Shown here one piece after another: positions 48,850 to 61,614 of a DNA stretch of 64,000 bases. A program made the position numbers and the translations under genes. Each line of letters starts with the position of its first letter. Positions within the stretch are counted from its first letter, which is position 1. A model generated the notes under the pieces. It saw only the letters and a program-made list of their open reading frames with translations. It was not told where the DNA came from and ran no database searches. The stretch spans positions 13,951,526-14,015,525 of the forward strand of contig CM068321.1 in NCBI GenBank assembly GCA_034766995.1, given 5' to 3'. Source of the DNA: Acanthacorydalis orientalis. Lineage: Eukaryota; Arthropoda; Insecta; Megaloptera; Corydalidae.

Positions 48850-50979
48850 TTTTTTGTGGAGTTAATGTATGGTCTACTAAGATATTTTATATCTTGCTCA
48901 CATGTCAAGTTATCATATTCTGTATTGTTCTAATATATGTTATTGTGTGAAGCTCTAGAATTCGTATTTGTGTGTGATCGTGAATAATAAGGTATACTCG
49001 TAGTATGTTATTCTAGTAATATAGTTAGTTTTATTGTGGGCGTCATACATTAAGCCCGCTGTAAATTATTATAAAGCAGATATCGGTTTAATACATCAGT
49101 CTTAATTTTAATCACTAAGTCTGAAATAAGTATTAATGTAAGTACTGCGATGTCCAATGAGCTTTACTGAGTCTGTAAAGTTCAATTTTATTGAACGTTA
49201 GCTTTTTTCTAATGTTAATTCTAAATAAAAAACTCAATAGAATTATTACATTCTGAAAATATTATGTTCAGTTACCTATTACTAAAAAGTTAAATACTAT
49301 TCAGCAAAAAAGATAAAATTTCATTAAGATAATGTTCGACTATACATTTCAATTTATATATCGAAAAAATAAGAGATAAAAAATGCATGGCTACTCATTT
49401 GGAAAATTTGAATTCATTCGAATTATTTCCATTCGGGTCCCTTATTCTTCAAACGGAAGAAGATTAAAATAGAATGACTGAAAGACTTGAAACACTGTAT
49501 AAATAAAATAAAGAAGGCTACATAATTTACTTAATAAAAATATTGATATGAATTTTGAAGTCTATCCAACAGAATGAAATAAATTTGGTGGCTATTTTCT
49601 TAATAAACATGCTATATAAATTTTACTACTACAATATATGTAACAATAAAAAATATAAAAAATATATTTTCATATTTACTAACATTTATTTCATTTCTTT
49701 ATGAATTCGATTGAAACATATTTAGTTTTAGTTTAAAACCTACGAAGATAGAATTACCGAACGTATTTCTAACATCTTAGTCGTGAAAAAGATTTATTTT
49801 ATTACTATTGTAATACAAAACATTTATTTTCAAACGTTTTATTATGCTTTTAGAGTTGAAAAAGACATTTTTGAATCTCGCCTCTGATTTTTACACTAGT
49901 ATATTATTAACTACATATGGTATATAAGTATATAGAATTAGTATGATAAAGATGTAAATAAATGAACAAATACTTTCTGTAGACTTTCTATTTAGTTCAC
50001 ATTTTTCATAAGTTCACAGATATAATTACTATTTTATTACTAAATTTACAAGGTTTAGCAACTAAAATCACAAACAATGTATAGAATTATGTTTAAAATT
50101 ATGTAATGGTTTAGAATTTATGTGTTTTACCAGGAAGTAAAAAAATTATTGAAATATTCAAAAACAAAATCTCAGAATCTAAATTGTACGGTAAAATAAG
50201 AATTACTTGAATTGGGATGAAACCAACTGTATGTCGTTAATATCACTGTGATATTCTATTATTTCAAATATACATTGAGTTTCAAAATAAAAAGCAAAAA
50301 ATAAAGTAGTCTTCGATGGAAACATCAAATACGAGTTAAATAATTTCGAAAATAATGAGAAATAAAGGAAAATATTAGCTGAAGTGTAAATGTACTTCAA
50401 TACATGATATGATAAAGAATAAAGAAAATATCAAGTTACAAATAAAAGATTTATATTTAAGCCGACTCTGTCTTTAAAACCGAATTTAATTCAGAATTAT
50501 TGTATTGTCTTGCACTTACTAGATCGCTCTAGTAAAAGTCTTATATGAAACTATCAGGTTTCAAACCTATTAAAAAAATAAATAAAACAAGAATTTTACT
50601 AATTCGCGCTCATGCCTTGAATATGAATTTTGTAATTTATTACAAAACTGCCTTATTATCTTAAACGTTATAATATATAGATATAGTTTTATTTGAGAAT
50701 AATCTCTTGCATGAAATATTATGTAAATGTATGAATATATCTATATTATCTTAAAGGCATTCTTACTATTGCCATGATAATAGTTTTAATTATATACATA
50801 AATCATTAATATAGGTTAATTTTGATTCAAACATATAAACAAATAACATAAGTTAAACATATAAAGTGACCTGTAAGCATAAACAGCTATTTAACACACC
50901 TGCAGCACGAATATGGTATGGAACTTTGAAATAAGGACATGCACCTGGCACAACAACAAAAGTTTAAATTGAACTTCGA
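48850..50979. other. A+T-rich spacer
   Basis: About 2.1 kb without sizeable microsatellite, gene or TE signature. Slightly G+C-richer near 49035-49070 (GGGCGTCATAC, AAGCCCGC). Confidence 0.55.
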
Positions 50980-50996
50980 ATATATATATATATATA
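50980..50996. repeat. (TA)n microsatellite, short
   Basis: TA run of 17 bp, then CACA. Confidence 0.88.
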
Positions 50997-50999
50997 CAC

Positions 51000-51700
51000 A
51001 AAATATCAAGATGTTTGCTATTTTATGATTTACGTATACGGAGTAACTTATATGAAAACTCAGTAAATATTGCAATTTGTTTCTATCATTTCCATACACG
51101 TTCAGTTCAATAAAATATACGAAATGTCAAATAGATAAAATCAGAAATGCTGCTGGATCGAAATTAAACAAAACTAACACACGAGTTGTTTAAAGTTGAC
51201 CGTTAAGAAAGTTTCTAGTATGTCTTTTAAAATATTTTATTTATAAATAAAATAACAAGAGAAGTTTCCGTGAAGTTTTGCGAACAAGAAAGAAATCTTA
51301 ACAGTTTGTTTAAAAGTTGTCTTTGTTATTTATTTTCAATAACAATTTCAGTGAAAGTGAGTCACGTTCGTTAGTTTATGAATAAGGTAAAGTTCGTTTT
51401 AATATAATATCTTGTCTTATTTTTTATCTTTTTCTATTTTTTAAATACTATCAATTGAAAAAGAAATTGAACTGCATTTGTAATATGATTATTGTTTGTA
51501 CAATCGACTTTTTATTTTCGATTCTATGTAAGTCCTATTTTGTGATTAATATTTTTTTTAATTGCATTTTATCAAGATTACATCTTTTGTAGATTCATTC
51601 TTTTAGTTACGCTATTATATGTTAGTCATTTCATATTTGTAAGTTATCATTTTGACTTGACATTGTATATCATCGTTTATATATATATTACAGTCCAGAT
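51000..51700. other. A+T-rich spacer
   Basis: No recognisable feature. Confidence 0.55.
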
Positions 51701-51704
51701 CCAC

Positions 51705-51727
51705 GTATATGTATATATGTATGTATG

Positions 51728-51761
<34 letters not shown>

Positions 51762-51788
51762 CATACATATATATATATATATACATAC

Positions 51789-51824
<36 letters not shown>

Positions 51825-51825
51825 T
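51705..51825. repeat. compound GTAT/TA/CATA array
   Basis: GTAT units, then TA blocks separated by CATA or CATACATA at fairly regular intervals, about 120 bp in total. Confidence 0.97.
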
Positions 51826-52201
51826 ATAACATAGAATTACCGAAAAAGATTTACAATAAAAACAACAAGAAAAAATATCTAAAAATAAGGAAAAATAGGA
51901 GAGATGTGAAAATGGGAAATAGTACAAATTTATTAGCAGCAGTAAAGACTTCTTATTTCATGTCTAATTATAGTTAATCGATGAACAATAAACTACTGGA
52001 TAGAATTATAAAAATATAAAAAATATAATTTGATTTAAGAAAGAATTCGATGAATAAAAGATACAAGAATATAAAAAAAATATTTTATCAGTTAGTAAAA
52101 GAGAGACAGAATCGTTCAAAGTGGAGTATAATTCTGAAGAAGCTTTTATCTAAATAGTGAATTATTATAATGAATTATTACAATGACTCATTAAAACTTT
52201 G

Positions 52202-52205
<4 letters not shown>

Positions 52206-52258
<53 letters not shown>

Positions 52259-52263
52259 CACAT

Positions 52264-52334
<71 letters not shown>

Positions 52335-52335
52335 G
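52206..52335. repeat. (TA)n(CA)n(TA)n compound microsatellite
   Basis: TA run to about 52257, TACACATA, CA repeat to about 52280, a second TA run to 52325, then GTATATATA. Confidence 0.97.
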
Positions 52336-52943
52336 TTTTTATAACTCATTACAATAAGCATGTTGAACTAAATGACTCTTCTTTCAAAAGAAGATTAAAA
52401 TTGTCTCATTGATTGAAACCGACCGTGTTGTAATCATGTTTAAACTTCTTGAAAAGAGAATGTGTTACAATAAACTTTTAATCTCCATCTAAGCTTAATT
52501 CCTTAATATTATGAATAGAGTATAGTTGCTTGTCATGTTTACAATAGGTTAACTATTAAAATTAATATTGTAATGTATAACATCTAGAACATAATCACGT
52601 TTGCATCCCAGGAGCAAGCAAGAAACTTACGACGCTTATAACGTTGGACAAATACCAAGGGGGTTGTGCACTATAGAGAAATATTTATTTTAAATTAAAG
52701 TGTCAAGTTAGAAAAAATATTAAGAGAATTTATTAAAGATTTTCAAAGTCTGCATTTAATAAATGTAAAATAAAGTTTTTATCTCTGACTGAATATTTTA
52801 TATATAACTTATTTTTGTAAACATTTATTTATATTTTTTCAATAAAGACGAAATTAAAGTTTGTTTGTTATATTTAGAATAAAAGTAAACAATTTGCATT
52901 TCTTTACTGTTGTTTCTTTGTTTATTTATTTATCTAGTCTTAC

Positions 52944-52946
<3 letters not shown>
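52336..52946. other. A+T-rich spacer
   Basis: Slightly G+C-richer near 52600-52675. No gene recognised. Confidence 0.5.
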
Positions 52947-53013
<67 letters not shown>

Positions 53014-53016
53014 CAT
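52947..53016. repeat. (TA)n(TG)n(TA)n microsatellite
   Basis: TA run of about 35 bp, TG repeat, second TA run, CATA. Confidence 0.96.
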
Positions 53017-53075
53017 AAACCGGATGAATTGTTCCCTTTAGCAAAAATATGTTCATCATTTAAATCAAATATTAT

Positions 53076-53321
53076 ATGGAGTCTCAAATTTATCTAAAAG
53101 CATCATACACAACGTCAAATGTATCTCTAATGCCACACGCCGCGTACATTTTCTTCTTATATGATTTTTACAACGGATTCTACCATCATCTCATCACGGT
53201 CAACGTCCATAAGTTTTTCCAAGTCTTCGTTTTTCATTCGAATGCTACACATAAGATGCTGGCAGCCTTCTTGAATGATGGATTTTATTCAATAAAAACT
53301 GTAAAGTTTTTTTTCGACTAG
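53076..53321 (+). CDS. candidate open reading frame, 81 codons, unknown
   Basis: The frame lies in a mildly G+C-richer patch and is rich in Phe, Tyr and His (FFLYDFYNGFYHHLITVNVH near residues 27-46). There is no signal peptide or family motif I can name. Its 3' end overlaps TTCGACTAGTCGAA, a perfect 14-bp palindrome at 53313-53326. Aromatic richness is expected from T-rich DNA, so chance is likely. Confidence 0.15.
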   Translation: MESQIYLKASYTTSNVSLMPHAAYIFFLYDFYNGFYHHLITVNVHKFFQVFVFHSNATHKMLAAFLNDGFYSIKTVKFFFD

Positions 53322-53329
53322 TCGAATCG

Positions 53330-53818
53330 TAACGAAAAAAAACCCTGGGATAAGTTAAATGACTCTATGAAGCAGATCAATCGAAAAGTTTCGTGTCGTT
53401 CTTTTTTACTCTTTAGGTCAGATGTTACAATAATCTACAGTGTTTTATCAATACGAAATTTTTATCGCAGATAATAACACACCAATATTAAAGATTATCA
53501 ATTTTAGAATAATACAGATGTTAGATTAATATTTTTCAACAACGCTCTCTCTTTCTTCAAATCAACTGTAACGATTTTAATTTTCTTTTTTTTAAAAAAA
53601 AAAACAATATTTCAAACATTGACTTCTGATACATTTATATACTTTTGCTTTCTGACAACGCTTCTTCTATTTTTACTTAATATTTATAGCAGTATGAAAG
53701 AACACAAACTATTAATTTTATGTCAGCAATGATAGTGCAAATTACTAGAAATTCGATTAATATTTTGTATTACATTGATTTTTATGGAATTTAAGTTTCT
53801 AAGATGCAATAAGTGAAA

Positions 53819-53820
<2 letters not shown>
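53330..53820. other. A+T-rich spacer
   Basis: No recognisable feature. Confidence 0.55.
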
Positions 53821-53884
<64 letters not shown>

Positions 53885-53886
53885 AT
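53821..53886. repeat. (TA)n(TG)n compound microsatellite
   Basis: TA run of 44 bp, then a TG repeat of about 20 bp. Confidence 0.97.
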
Positions 53887-54590
53887 AAATGAAAGAAAAT
53901 GTTCTTATTGTATTGTATTGTATTTGTATGTTAATGCAGTAAATCTAAAATCACTCAACTTAAAAAAATTGTGACTTAGCATACGTATCTTTTTACTTTT
54001 TTCATTTAAGCTGTTTTTAAATCATATTTTTTCCATAAGACTTATCATCCTATTGATACGTTGCCCTTTTGATCTTTCTCATTTGAATCACTTGAGTTTC
54101 TGATTTCCACTACAAAACACATCTAAAGGTAGACAGATAATTTAAAATCCACCTCAAGGTAACATAAATACCGTACCTAGGAGTGGACATTAGAAATTCA
54201 AGTGATTGAAAAAGACAAAAAGCATTAGAGTAATATACAAGTTCTATCAGTGCTCGGATATATAATAATGCATTTTTAAATTAATCAAAATTAAAATACA
54301 TACTCGACACATGAACAGTTTTATGTAAAAAGAATAAATTTTATTATTTTTTAAAGTAAAATTCAAATATTGACTGTAATATGAAATAAACTAAAAATTA
54401 TGTTGTTCTAATTAAACCATTTTTACATTGTATACATTCTGGATGATAATGGGTAATTACTACACAAACATTCTTTTTATCTTTCATTTTAGAACTTATT
54501 CAGAAGTAAAATACGAAACAATATCGAAAATAAATCAGTTTTTTTTCAGAAAAAAATATAATGAGCACACTTCTGAAAAATTTATATAAA
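53887..54590. other. A+T-rich spacer
   Basis: CCTAGGAGTGGAC at 54176-54188 is the inverse of a word at 19639-19651. No gene recognised. Confidence 0.5.
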
Positions 54591-54595
54591 AATAT

Positions 54596-54702
54596 CATAT
54601 ATACATATACATATATATACATATATATATATATAAACATATATATATATATATAGCCATATATATATATATAGCCATATATATATATAGACATATATAT
54701 AC

Positions 54703-54735
<33 letters not shown>

Positions 54736-54818
54736 CATATATATACATATATATATATACATATATATACATATATATATATACATATATATACATATAT
54801 ATATATACATATATATAC

Positions 54819-54859
<41 letters not shown>
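54596..54859. repeat. TA/CATA array with 24-bp higher-order period
   Basis: About 260 bp. In the right half, interrupting C bases fall at 54736, 54746, 54760, 54770, 54784, 54794, 54808 and 54818, alternating 10 and 14 bases apart, which gives a 24-bp higher-order unit. The left half carries TAGCCATA twice (G at 54656 and 54674) and TAGACATA once. Open frames of up to 127 codons over it are repeat artefacts. Confidence 0.95.
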
Positions 54860-54861
<2 letters not shown>

Positions 54862-55089
54862 ACTTTTTTATACTATAATTCACAGAGTTGTTTCGCCTAT
54901 AAAAAAAACTAACAGTTCTTGAATTCAGAAAATAATTGAATTACTAACTTTTTTGATTTATTTCCGCGTTTCAATTTCATTTTAAATTTAATAATAAACA
55001 ATTAAAAATACAATGTTTTCGTAATAACAATAAAGTGTGAACTCTTTATAATGAAATTACTCGGCAATTAAGAATTTAATCAAAGAAAA

Positions 55090-55400
55090 TGTATCATTAA
55101 CACTTTTTCACTCAGCGGGTCGGTTCGTGCGGAAACAATATATATTACAAAAAAAGCGGCGTAATAACGTGACAACATAAGGGTGCTCATAGACAAGTTA
55201 CATAATGAGCGAGGTAAACATAAATATTGAATTAAAATGAACGATCGTACACATTATGTGGGAGTAAAAAAAATGTATCAACATCATACCTTGCATGTTT
55301 TAGTCCAGTAATGTTCAATGTTTGGAATTTTCATTACGTAAACGTCAAAAGTTCAGTACTATGTGGTTAATTGCATATTTGCCATAAGTATGTTGTTTTT
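55090..55400. promoter_or_regulatory. mildly G+C-richer island
   Basis: CpG-containing patches AGCGGGTCGGTTCGTGCGG and AGCGGCGTAATAACGTGAC near 55118-55173. No frame of note. Function unknown. Confidence 0.2.
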
Positions 55401-55877
55401 TTTCAGCTTTTTTTATTGATCGATTCCTTTATACGGTATTTATTAATAACGCATGCTGATTATTTATAACAAAATAATATTAACATTTTTTACATACATT
55501 ATTTATTAAATATTCCTTATTATTAAAAAAAATTATTAAACATCAGTATACTTTATGTTTATTTCATGATATTATAATAGGAAATTAAAAATATCTTGTT
55601 TTTCTCATTAATTGCTGAATGCTTGACTTAGTACTTGTACTAAATAACTCTTTAAAACGTGCCATAATTTTAAAAATTTACCAAAATTCAGAACAGTATT
55701 ATTTCAAAAATTCTTATACTATTTCACAATTTTTTTTATTAAATATACTATTATAGATTATGAAATTAACTACAAATACTAAACATTTAATTGAATTAAA
55801 AACTACTAAATTTAACTGAAATATTAAAAATCTAATTAAATTAAAATTTAAAATATTTTTCTAGCTGTACAAATAAA

Positions 55878-55880
<3 letters not shown>
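55401..55880. other. A+T-rich spacer
   Basis: No recognisable feature. Local AAATTTAAA-type words recur near 55790-55860. Confidence 0.5.
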
Positions 55881-55882
<2 letters not shown>

Positions 55883-55947
<65 letters not shown>

Positions 55948-55985
55948 AATGTATGTATGTGAATATAAAAATCGAGAACAAGTAA
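55883..55985. repeat. (TA)n(GTAT)n microsatellite
   Basis: TA run 55883-55960, then GTATGAATGTATGTATG. Flanking sequence (AAATATTAAAAATCTAATT before, AACAA then AATAATAAAAAGTTACATT after) resembles that of the 58273 locus. Confidence 0.95.
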
Positions 55986-57237
55986 TAATAAAAAGTTACA
56001 TTTATATATTATGTTAATTAATTTATACAAAAAACACAATTATTTTTTTTAAATAAATATATAAATAATTTAGTACGCTTTGTATTTCGAATCGAACATT
56101 CCGTACATGAGGTTAGTGTGAGTGTATATGTATATTTTGCCATACTATAGCAAATAATCAATTTCTTCTCCCATTGTTGTACGATTGTTCATAAATGAGA
56201 ATCCCAGCTCCCTATAACAAATCAAAGAATGTTTCTTTGTATTTATCCAAGCTAAATATTACCTCAATGCGTTGTAATTAAAGTCGCGTAATTCACAAAT
56301 AACAAAGTAATTGATATTGAAAAAAAACACTGACACAAAAATCATCGTAAAGAGCATCTTATTAAAAATATTATAGAAGTATGAGGTATATATTTCAAAA
56401 TGAAAGAAAGTGTGAAAAGAAAACAAAAAGTACTCCTATGAGAAATAAACCACCTATAAAAACAAAACATTATATAATAAATGATAGAAACTTTCGAGGA
56501 ACTACACATTTTAAATTTTTCTTTGTATAAAATTAATATATTTACAAAAAATATGTTTTAATAGTAAGAACTACTCGAATCTGTCAATTAATATAAAAAT
56601 ACATTCTACAGTTTTATTAGTAGTTCACACTTGAAAAATGAAAAAATAAAAAAAATCAAGTGTTTGTTATAATATGAGACAGGACTATATGCACATGGAT
56701 AGAAAGAGACAGAGGAGTAGGCAGGCACAGTGTAATAAGTAAAAATGTAAAATTAACTTGTATGAAATTATGAGAGTATTATTTTTTTTTGTTAGTCTCG
56801 GTTTACATTTATCACTATTATCAAAGACGTTTTAACTGAACGCATAAAAAAACACAAAGAATGAAAACAGAATACGTCAATGTCATTCCAAAAATAAACA
56901 ATGAAAAATTATACACTTTTATTAAAGTCTCTGTGTGTTATGAAAAACAAAAGCAATCATCACAAATGGCGGTCTTTTAACTTTGCGCTAACTTTAGCAT
57001 ACGATGTGCTTTATTCTCAAAAGAGACATTAGTGGAACACAATACAAAGAACATTTAACTAAATACATAGACATATATGTTCATACGAACATATGTATTA
57101 TATATAAATGTGTGTGTGTGTTAATAGAATAGTTCAACTAATATCTTTGTCAGTGATAAAGAATTTATATCCTGTTTAACAAAACATGAAATAGATCATA
57201 TATTCATATAGTGGCGTACAGAAATAATTGCACATGA
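55986..57237. other. A+T-rich spacer
   Basis: No gene recognised. AAATGGCGG (YY1-like) lies at 56964-56972. A short TG repeat lies near 57110-57121. Confidence 0.5.
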
Positions 57238-57260
57238 ATATATATATATATATATATATA
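57238..57260. repeat. (TA)n microsatellite, short
   Basis: TA run of 23 bp. Confidence 0.92.
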
Positions 57261-57591
57261 CAGTGTTATTCGTCTATGCATGCTATAATAGAATTTATCT
57301 ATATTTAATACTAATTTAGACATTTAAGATACAAAAAAACAATAAATGGAAATGAATCATCTGTTTATATGGTCTTTAGAAAACAATTGGAATAGAAGAT
57401 AACTGTCATCATTAACAGCGAAGTTAGAAAGAAACAGAGATGCAGAGAATTGAAAATAAAGATGGCTGAGCACAATCAATACATATACATCTGATTTCAT
57501 TCCAATCGAATAGTATTGCTATGATTATCTCTTTTTTTGGTTACATAATGCAGAGACACATGAAACACTAAAAACGTATGTGTGTAATAAC

Positions 57592-57609
57592 TATATATAT
57601 ATATATATA
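57592..57609. repeat. (TA)n microsatellite, short
   Basis: TA run of 18 bp. Confidence 0.88.
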
Positions 57610-57752
57610 ATAGAAGTGTACATCTATGTATTTATGTTTAAAAAGATTTTTCTTTTGAAAATTAATTATAAAATAATTAACAATAAAATTCAAAAATTAA
57701 TTTAGTATCCAATTACGATACATTTCTGACGACAATAATTTACTTACAAAAT

Positions 57753-58136
<384 letters not shown>

Positions 58137-58269
58137 TAAATATAATTTTGGATATTATGAAACTAAAAATAATAAAAATTTAATTGTATTAGAAACTAAG
58201 AAATCTAACTAAAATATTAAAAATCTAATTGAATTACAATTTAAAATATTTTTGTAGGCATACAAATGA

Positions 58270-58272
<3 letters not shown>

Positions 58273-58325
<53 letters not shown>

Positions 58326-58330
58326 TGTCT
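58273..58330. repeat. (TA)n microsatellite with duplicated flanks
   Basis: TA run of about 50 bp, then GCGTGTCTATG. Left flank (AAATATTAAAAATCTAATTG, AATTTAAAATATTTTTGTAG) and right flank (AATAAAAAAATTACATTTAT) match those of the 55883 locus. Confidence 0.95.
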
Positions 58331-58456
58331 ATGTGGAAAAACGGAGAACAATAAAGAATAAAAAAATTACATTTATACATGACTAATATTAATTTATAAA
58401 AAAACAAACGTAACTATTTCTTATTGATAACAAATATAATTGTATGAATATTAAAA

Positions 58457-58461
<5 letters not shown>

Positions 58462-58494
<33 letters not shown>
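58462..58494. repeat. (TA)n microsatellite
   Basis: TA run of about 33 bp. Confidence 0.95.
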
Positions 58495-58499
<5 letters not shown>

Positions 58500-58842
58500 T
58501 AAATATTAAAAATGAAAGGCATTTAGATGTATATTTGTAATCACTGCAACCACGTATTTTAAGTATTTAAAATAATTATCATAGTGCAAAAAGTATCTTC
58601 CGCTTTAGGTAGTTGCGTACTAGCAATAGAAAATTATATTTTTATTTTATAAAATATAAATATTAAATATATAAATATATTAATAATTATCTAGAATATT
58701 CAAGATGGTAAATAACTAAAAAGTATTATAATTTATTAAATATTTAAGATTACCACCCTTTATTGAAAGATAATATGTTGACAATTCACATTTGAACTAT
58801 CCATATTTTATCATTATTGGTATATAATATACATGACTACAC

Positions 58843-58845
<3 letters not shown>

Positions 58846-58896
<51 letters not shown>

Positions 58897-58924
58897 AGAA
58901 AGAGAGAGATGGGGAGAGAGAGAG
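58846..58924. repeat. (TA)n(AG)n compound microsatellite
   Basis: TA run to 58892, then an AG-rich purine tract with GGGG interruption to 58924. AG lies 3' of TA. Confidence 0.97.
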
Positions 58925-59029
58925 TCCTTTATTGATTTGTACTTTGTACGTATGAATTTTGTTTCCATGATCACTTGTATAGACTTGAAGTATAGTAAAT
59001 TAATAAGTCTGGCCAAAAACCTGACAAAA

Positions 59030-59350
59030 TCCGTACAGAGGCAGAAGTTTTTTTTTGTTGTGTTGTTGATTGTCACCAGAATTTAGGTGGACGTGAAACA
59101 AAGTGACGAAGGTTGGGCGAATGGAGACATGGGACAAACACGAATGGGAAAAGTGTAGCAGAGAAACGGATTCCCACGTGTGTCAACTTAGCAATGATGC
59201 GATTTTCCTGACAGTATTCGCACGAGTGTATGTGTGTATGCGAAAAACAGGGTTGTGTACGTACGCGAGGGATTAAGCTCTCGCTACGTGAGCATTCTGT
59301 GACAAATTAATAATAGTTTTCGCGTTCAATACAAAACACAAAAGAAACGG
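59030..59350. promoter_or_regulatory. G+C-richer island with E-box
   Basis: CACGTG E-box near 59176. GGGATTAAGC (Otx/bicoid-like) near 59269 lies between GCGAG and CTCGC arms. ACGTACGCGAGG is CpG-rich. No frame of note. Regulatory role inferred from motifs only. Confidence 0.28.
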
Positions 59351-59457
59351 TTATAGTTTCAACATCATCGAATTGTTTAATGAAATTTGTTTCTGAACAC
59401 AATAGATACATACGTACCTACATATATAAATTCCTCTTTCTTCTTCTCTCTCTCACG

Positions 59458-59463
<6 letters not shown>

Positions 59464-59517
<54 letters not shown>

Positions 59518-59530
59518 CATATACATATAC
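59464..59530. repeat. (CT)/(TA)n/(CATA) microsatellite
   Basis: Decayed CT tract just upstream (59434-59455), TA run 59464-59512, then CATACATATACATA. CT lies 5' of TA. Confidence 0.95.
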
Positions 59531-59669
59531 TGTCCAAACAAACAAGTTGAGAAAACATGTTTTTAGTATGTTCTCATTTTAAGGTAATATTTATTAAAGA
59601 ATGATCAAAAGTGTTTATATTATGAAATTTATACCTTATAAAACATTTTAATTGCTTGATAAATTAATC

Positions 59670-59672
<3 letters not shown>

Positions 59673-59714
<42 letters not shown>
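59673..59714. repeat. (TA)n microsatellite
   Basis: TA run of about 42 bp. Confidence 0.95.
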
Positions 59715-59716
<2 letters not shown>

Positions 59717-59873
59717 ATCAATTTTCTTTATGAAACGACGATACGAAATTAGATTGAACTGAATATCATAAGACAGCTAATTGGAAAAAATAATGTATAC
59801 GTATATGAATATTAATCGTCTTTCTTATAAAGTAAACATCGAAATTAAATATATTAATTAATTAGTTACTTTC

Positions 59874-59875
<2 letters not shown>

Positions 59876-59904
<29 letters not shown>
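59876..59904. repeat. (TA)n microsatellite
   Basis: TA run of 29 bp. Confidence 0.94.
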
Positions 59905-59908
<4 letters not shown>

Positions 59909-60580
59909 TATTTCTTTTAAAATATTTGCGAAACTGTCTTCAAACAAGAAATACGCTTTTCAAGTCAAATAAACAATCTATCAATTTATAAAGCGAAAAA
60001 AAATCAAATCAGATTTAAAATAATTGATTGCATTAACTGATTGTAGAAAATAAGAGGACTGGGAACGTATGTTACAAAGTTATCATTTTTATTTGATCAA
60101 CTGAAAAGAATTAAATAATTTCATTAATTTTGAAAGGTATATTTTTATTGAAACCGTAAAAATATATTGAACATTTTTTTTTAATATATCACAATAAGTT
60201 GTGTTCATTATTTTATTATGGTTGGGAAAATTCTTCACGTGAATATAAAAAAAGTAGCAGTGATCATAAATTAAGTATAAATTACATTACATCAATTTTG
60301 TGTATAAATTTAATACAAGTATCGTTTTAGGCATCAGAATTAACATAATTAAATTCAAAGGCAAATTGATTTTTATAAAAATAATACTATAATGAAGTGT
60401 ACTCATTGTTTTCATCTTTTTACATCAACTGAGTGTCTGTTCTCCACTATTAGTTTCGACATAGATGTCATTTTTCAATAGTTAAGAGACTAACATGCAC
60501 GAAATTAGTAATGTCGAAAACTAAGACACTCAGATGATGCAAAAATATGAATTTTAGGACAATGTTTCGACTGGATTACT
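59905..60580. other. A+T-rich spacer
   Basis: Possible very weak dispersed-repeat copy near 60195-60245 (TTATGGTTGGGAAAATTC). ACTGAGTGTCTG (60428) and its near-inverse near 60524 are within 100 bp. Confidence 0.4.
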
Positions 60581-60581
60581 A

Positions 60582-60582
60582 C

Positions 60583-60619
<37 letters not shown>

Positions 60620-60648
60620 CACACACACATATATATGTACGTATGTAC
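60582..60648. repeat. (CT)n(TA)n(CA)n compound microsatellite
   Basis: CT 60582-60604, TA to 60619, CA to 60629, then TATATATGTACGTATGTAC. CT lies 5' of TA. Confidence 0.96.
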
Positions 60649-60649
60649 A

Positions 60650-61245
60650 GAGAATGTGTATATATACACAGAAAATAAAATGGATGAAAATAATATTAAA
60701 ATGTTTTAATCGTCAATACTAATCTTATCAATTAAAGTATAAATAAAAAAATAAAAAAAAAGATTTATTTTCATATTCAAATAACATAAGGCAAATAAAT
60801 TAATTAAATTAATATCTGTGAATGCCAAATTATAAAGCGTACACTAGTCATACATTCTTTATTATTGAATTTTTTTAAAAAAAACATATATAATAAAGTA
60901 TTACAAAATATTTGAAGTTAACTGATTAGATACAGTTTATATTTATTGAACAGTTGGTAGGGGAATACATTTATAAATACACGAAACAAAACTGATATTG
61001 TTATTACAATGAACCAATTTATTTGTTTTATTTAATATGTAATCTAATACGTGGTATATTACTCTAATGTAAAGCTTTTTAAATTCTAGTTCAAAGACAA
61101 TGTAAATAATTAGATGTTTCTTTGAAATATAACAGTAAAGCCTTTTAAAATACTTACAGACAGTAGTATGATTCGTGAGTTTCGAGAAGGTAATTAATTC
61201 TAAACATACCTGAAACAAGAAAATAAAATGTCAATACAATTTTAG
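60650..61245. other. A+T-rich spacer
   Basis: A 91-codon minus frame (60943-61218) is unrecognised and A+T-biased, with several Cys. I treat it as chance. Confidence 0.45.
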
Positions 61246-61248
61246 AGT

Positions 61249-61252
61249 ATAT

Positions 61253-61308
<56 letters not shown>
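61249..61308. repeat. (TA)n microsatellite
   Basis: TA with CATACATA near the start, about 60 bp. Confidence 0.96.
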
Positions 61309-61311
<3 letters not shown>

Positions 61312-61547
61312 TGCGATTTTTCAAGTAACAATAGTCATATTTTCTTTCAACTCAATTATATATATATGTATAAGTAGTTTTGTACACTGAATTTTTTTTA
61401 ATTTATTACTTAAATATTTTTAAACTGTACTTATATTCTTTATTGTGTTAATTCATTCAATATTTTTGTAAATTAATGAATAACTATATGCGACTTACGT
61501 CAGTTTCAAATCACCGAAAACACACACAACTACAGCTCTTATATAGT

Positions 61548-61552
<5 letters not shown>

Positions 61553-61612
<60 letters not shown>
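61553..61612. repeat. (TA)n microsatellite
   Basis: Perfect TA run of 60 bp. Confidence 0.97.

Positions 61613-61614
<2 letters not shown>

Noticed and set aside
54500..54883. Long Ile-Tyr-rich open frames on several frames and both strands
   Set aside because: They are (TA)n/(CATA)n arrays read as codons. Alternating TA has no stop in either strand, so long frames arise automatically.
60943..61218. 91-codon minus-strand frame with several Cys
   Set aside because: No G+C elevation, no Cys spacing of a known zinc-binding family, no conservation evidence.
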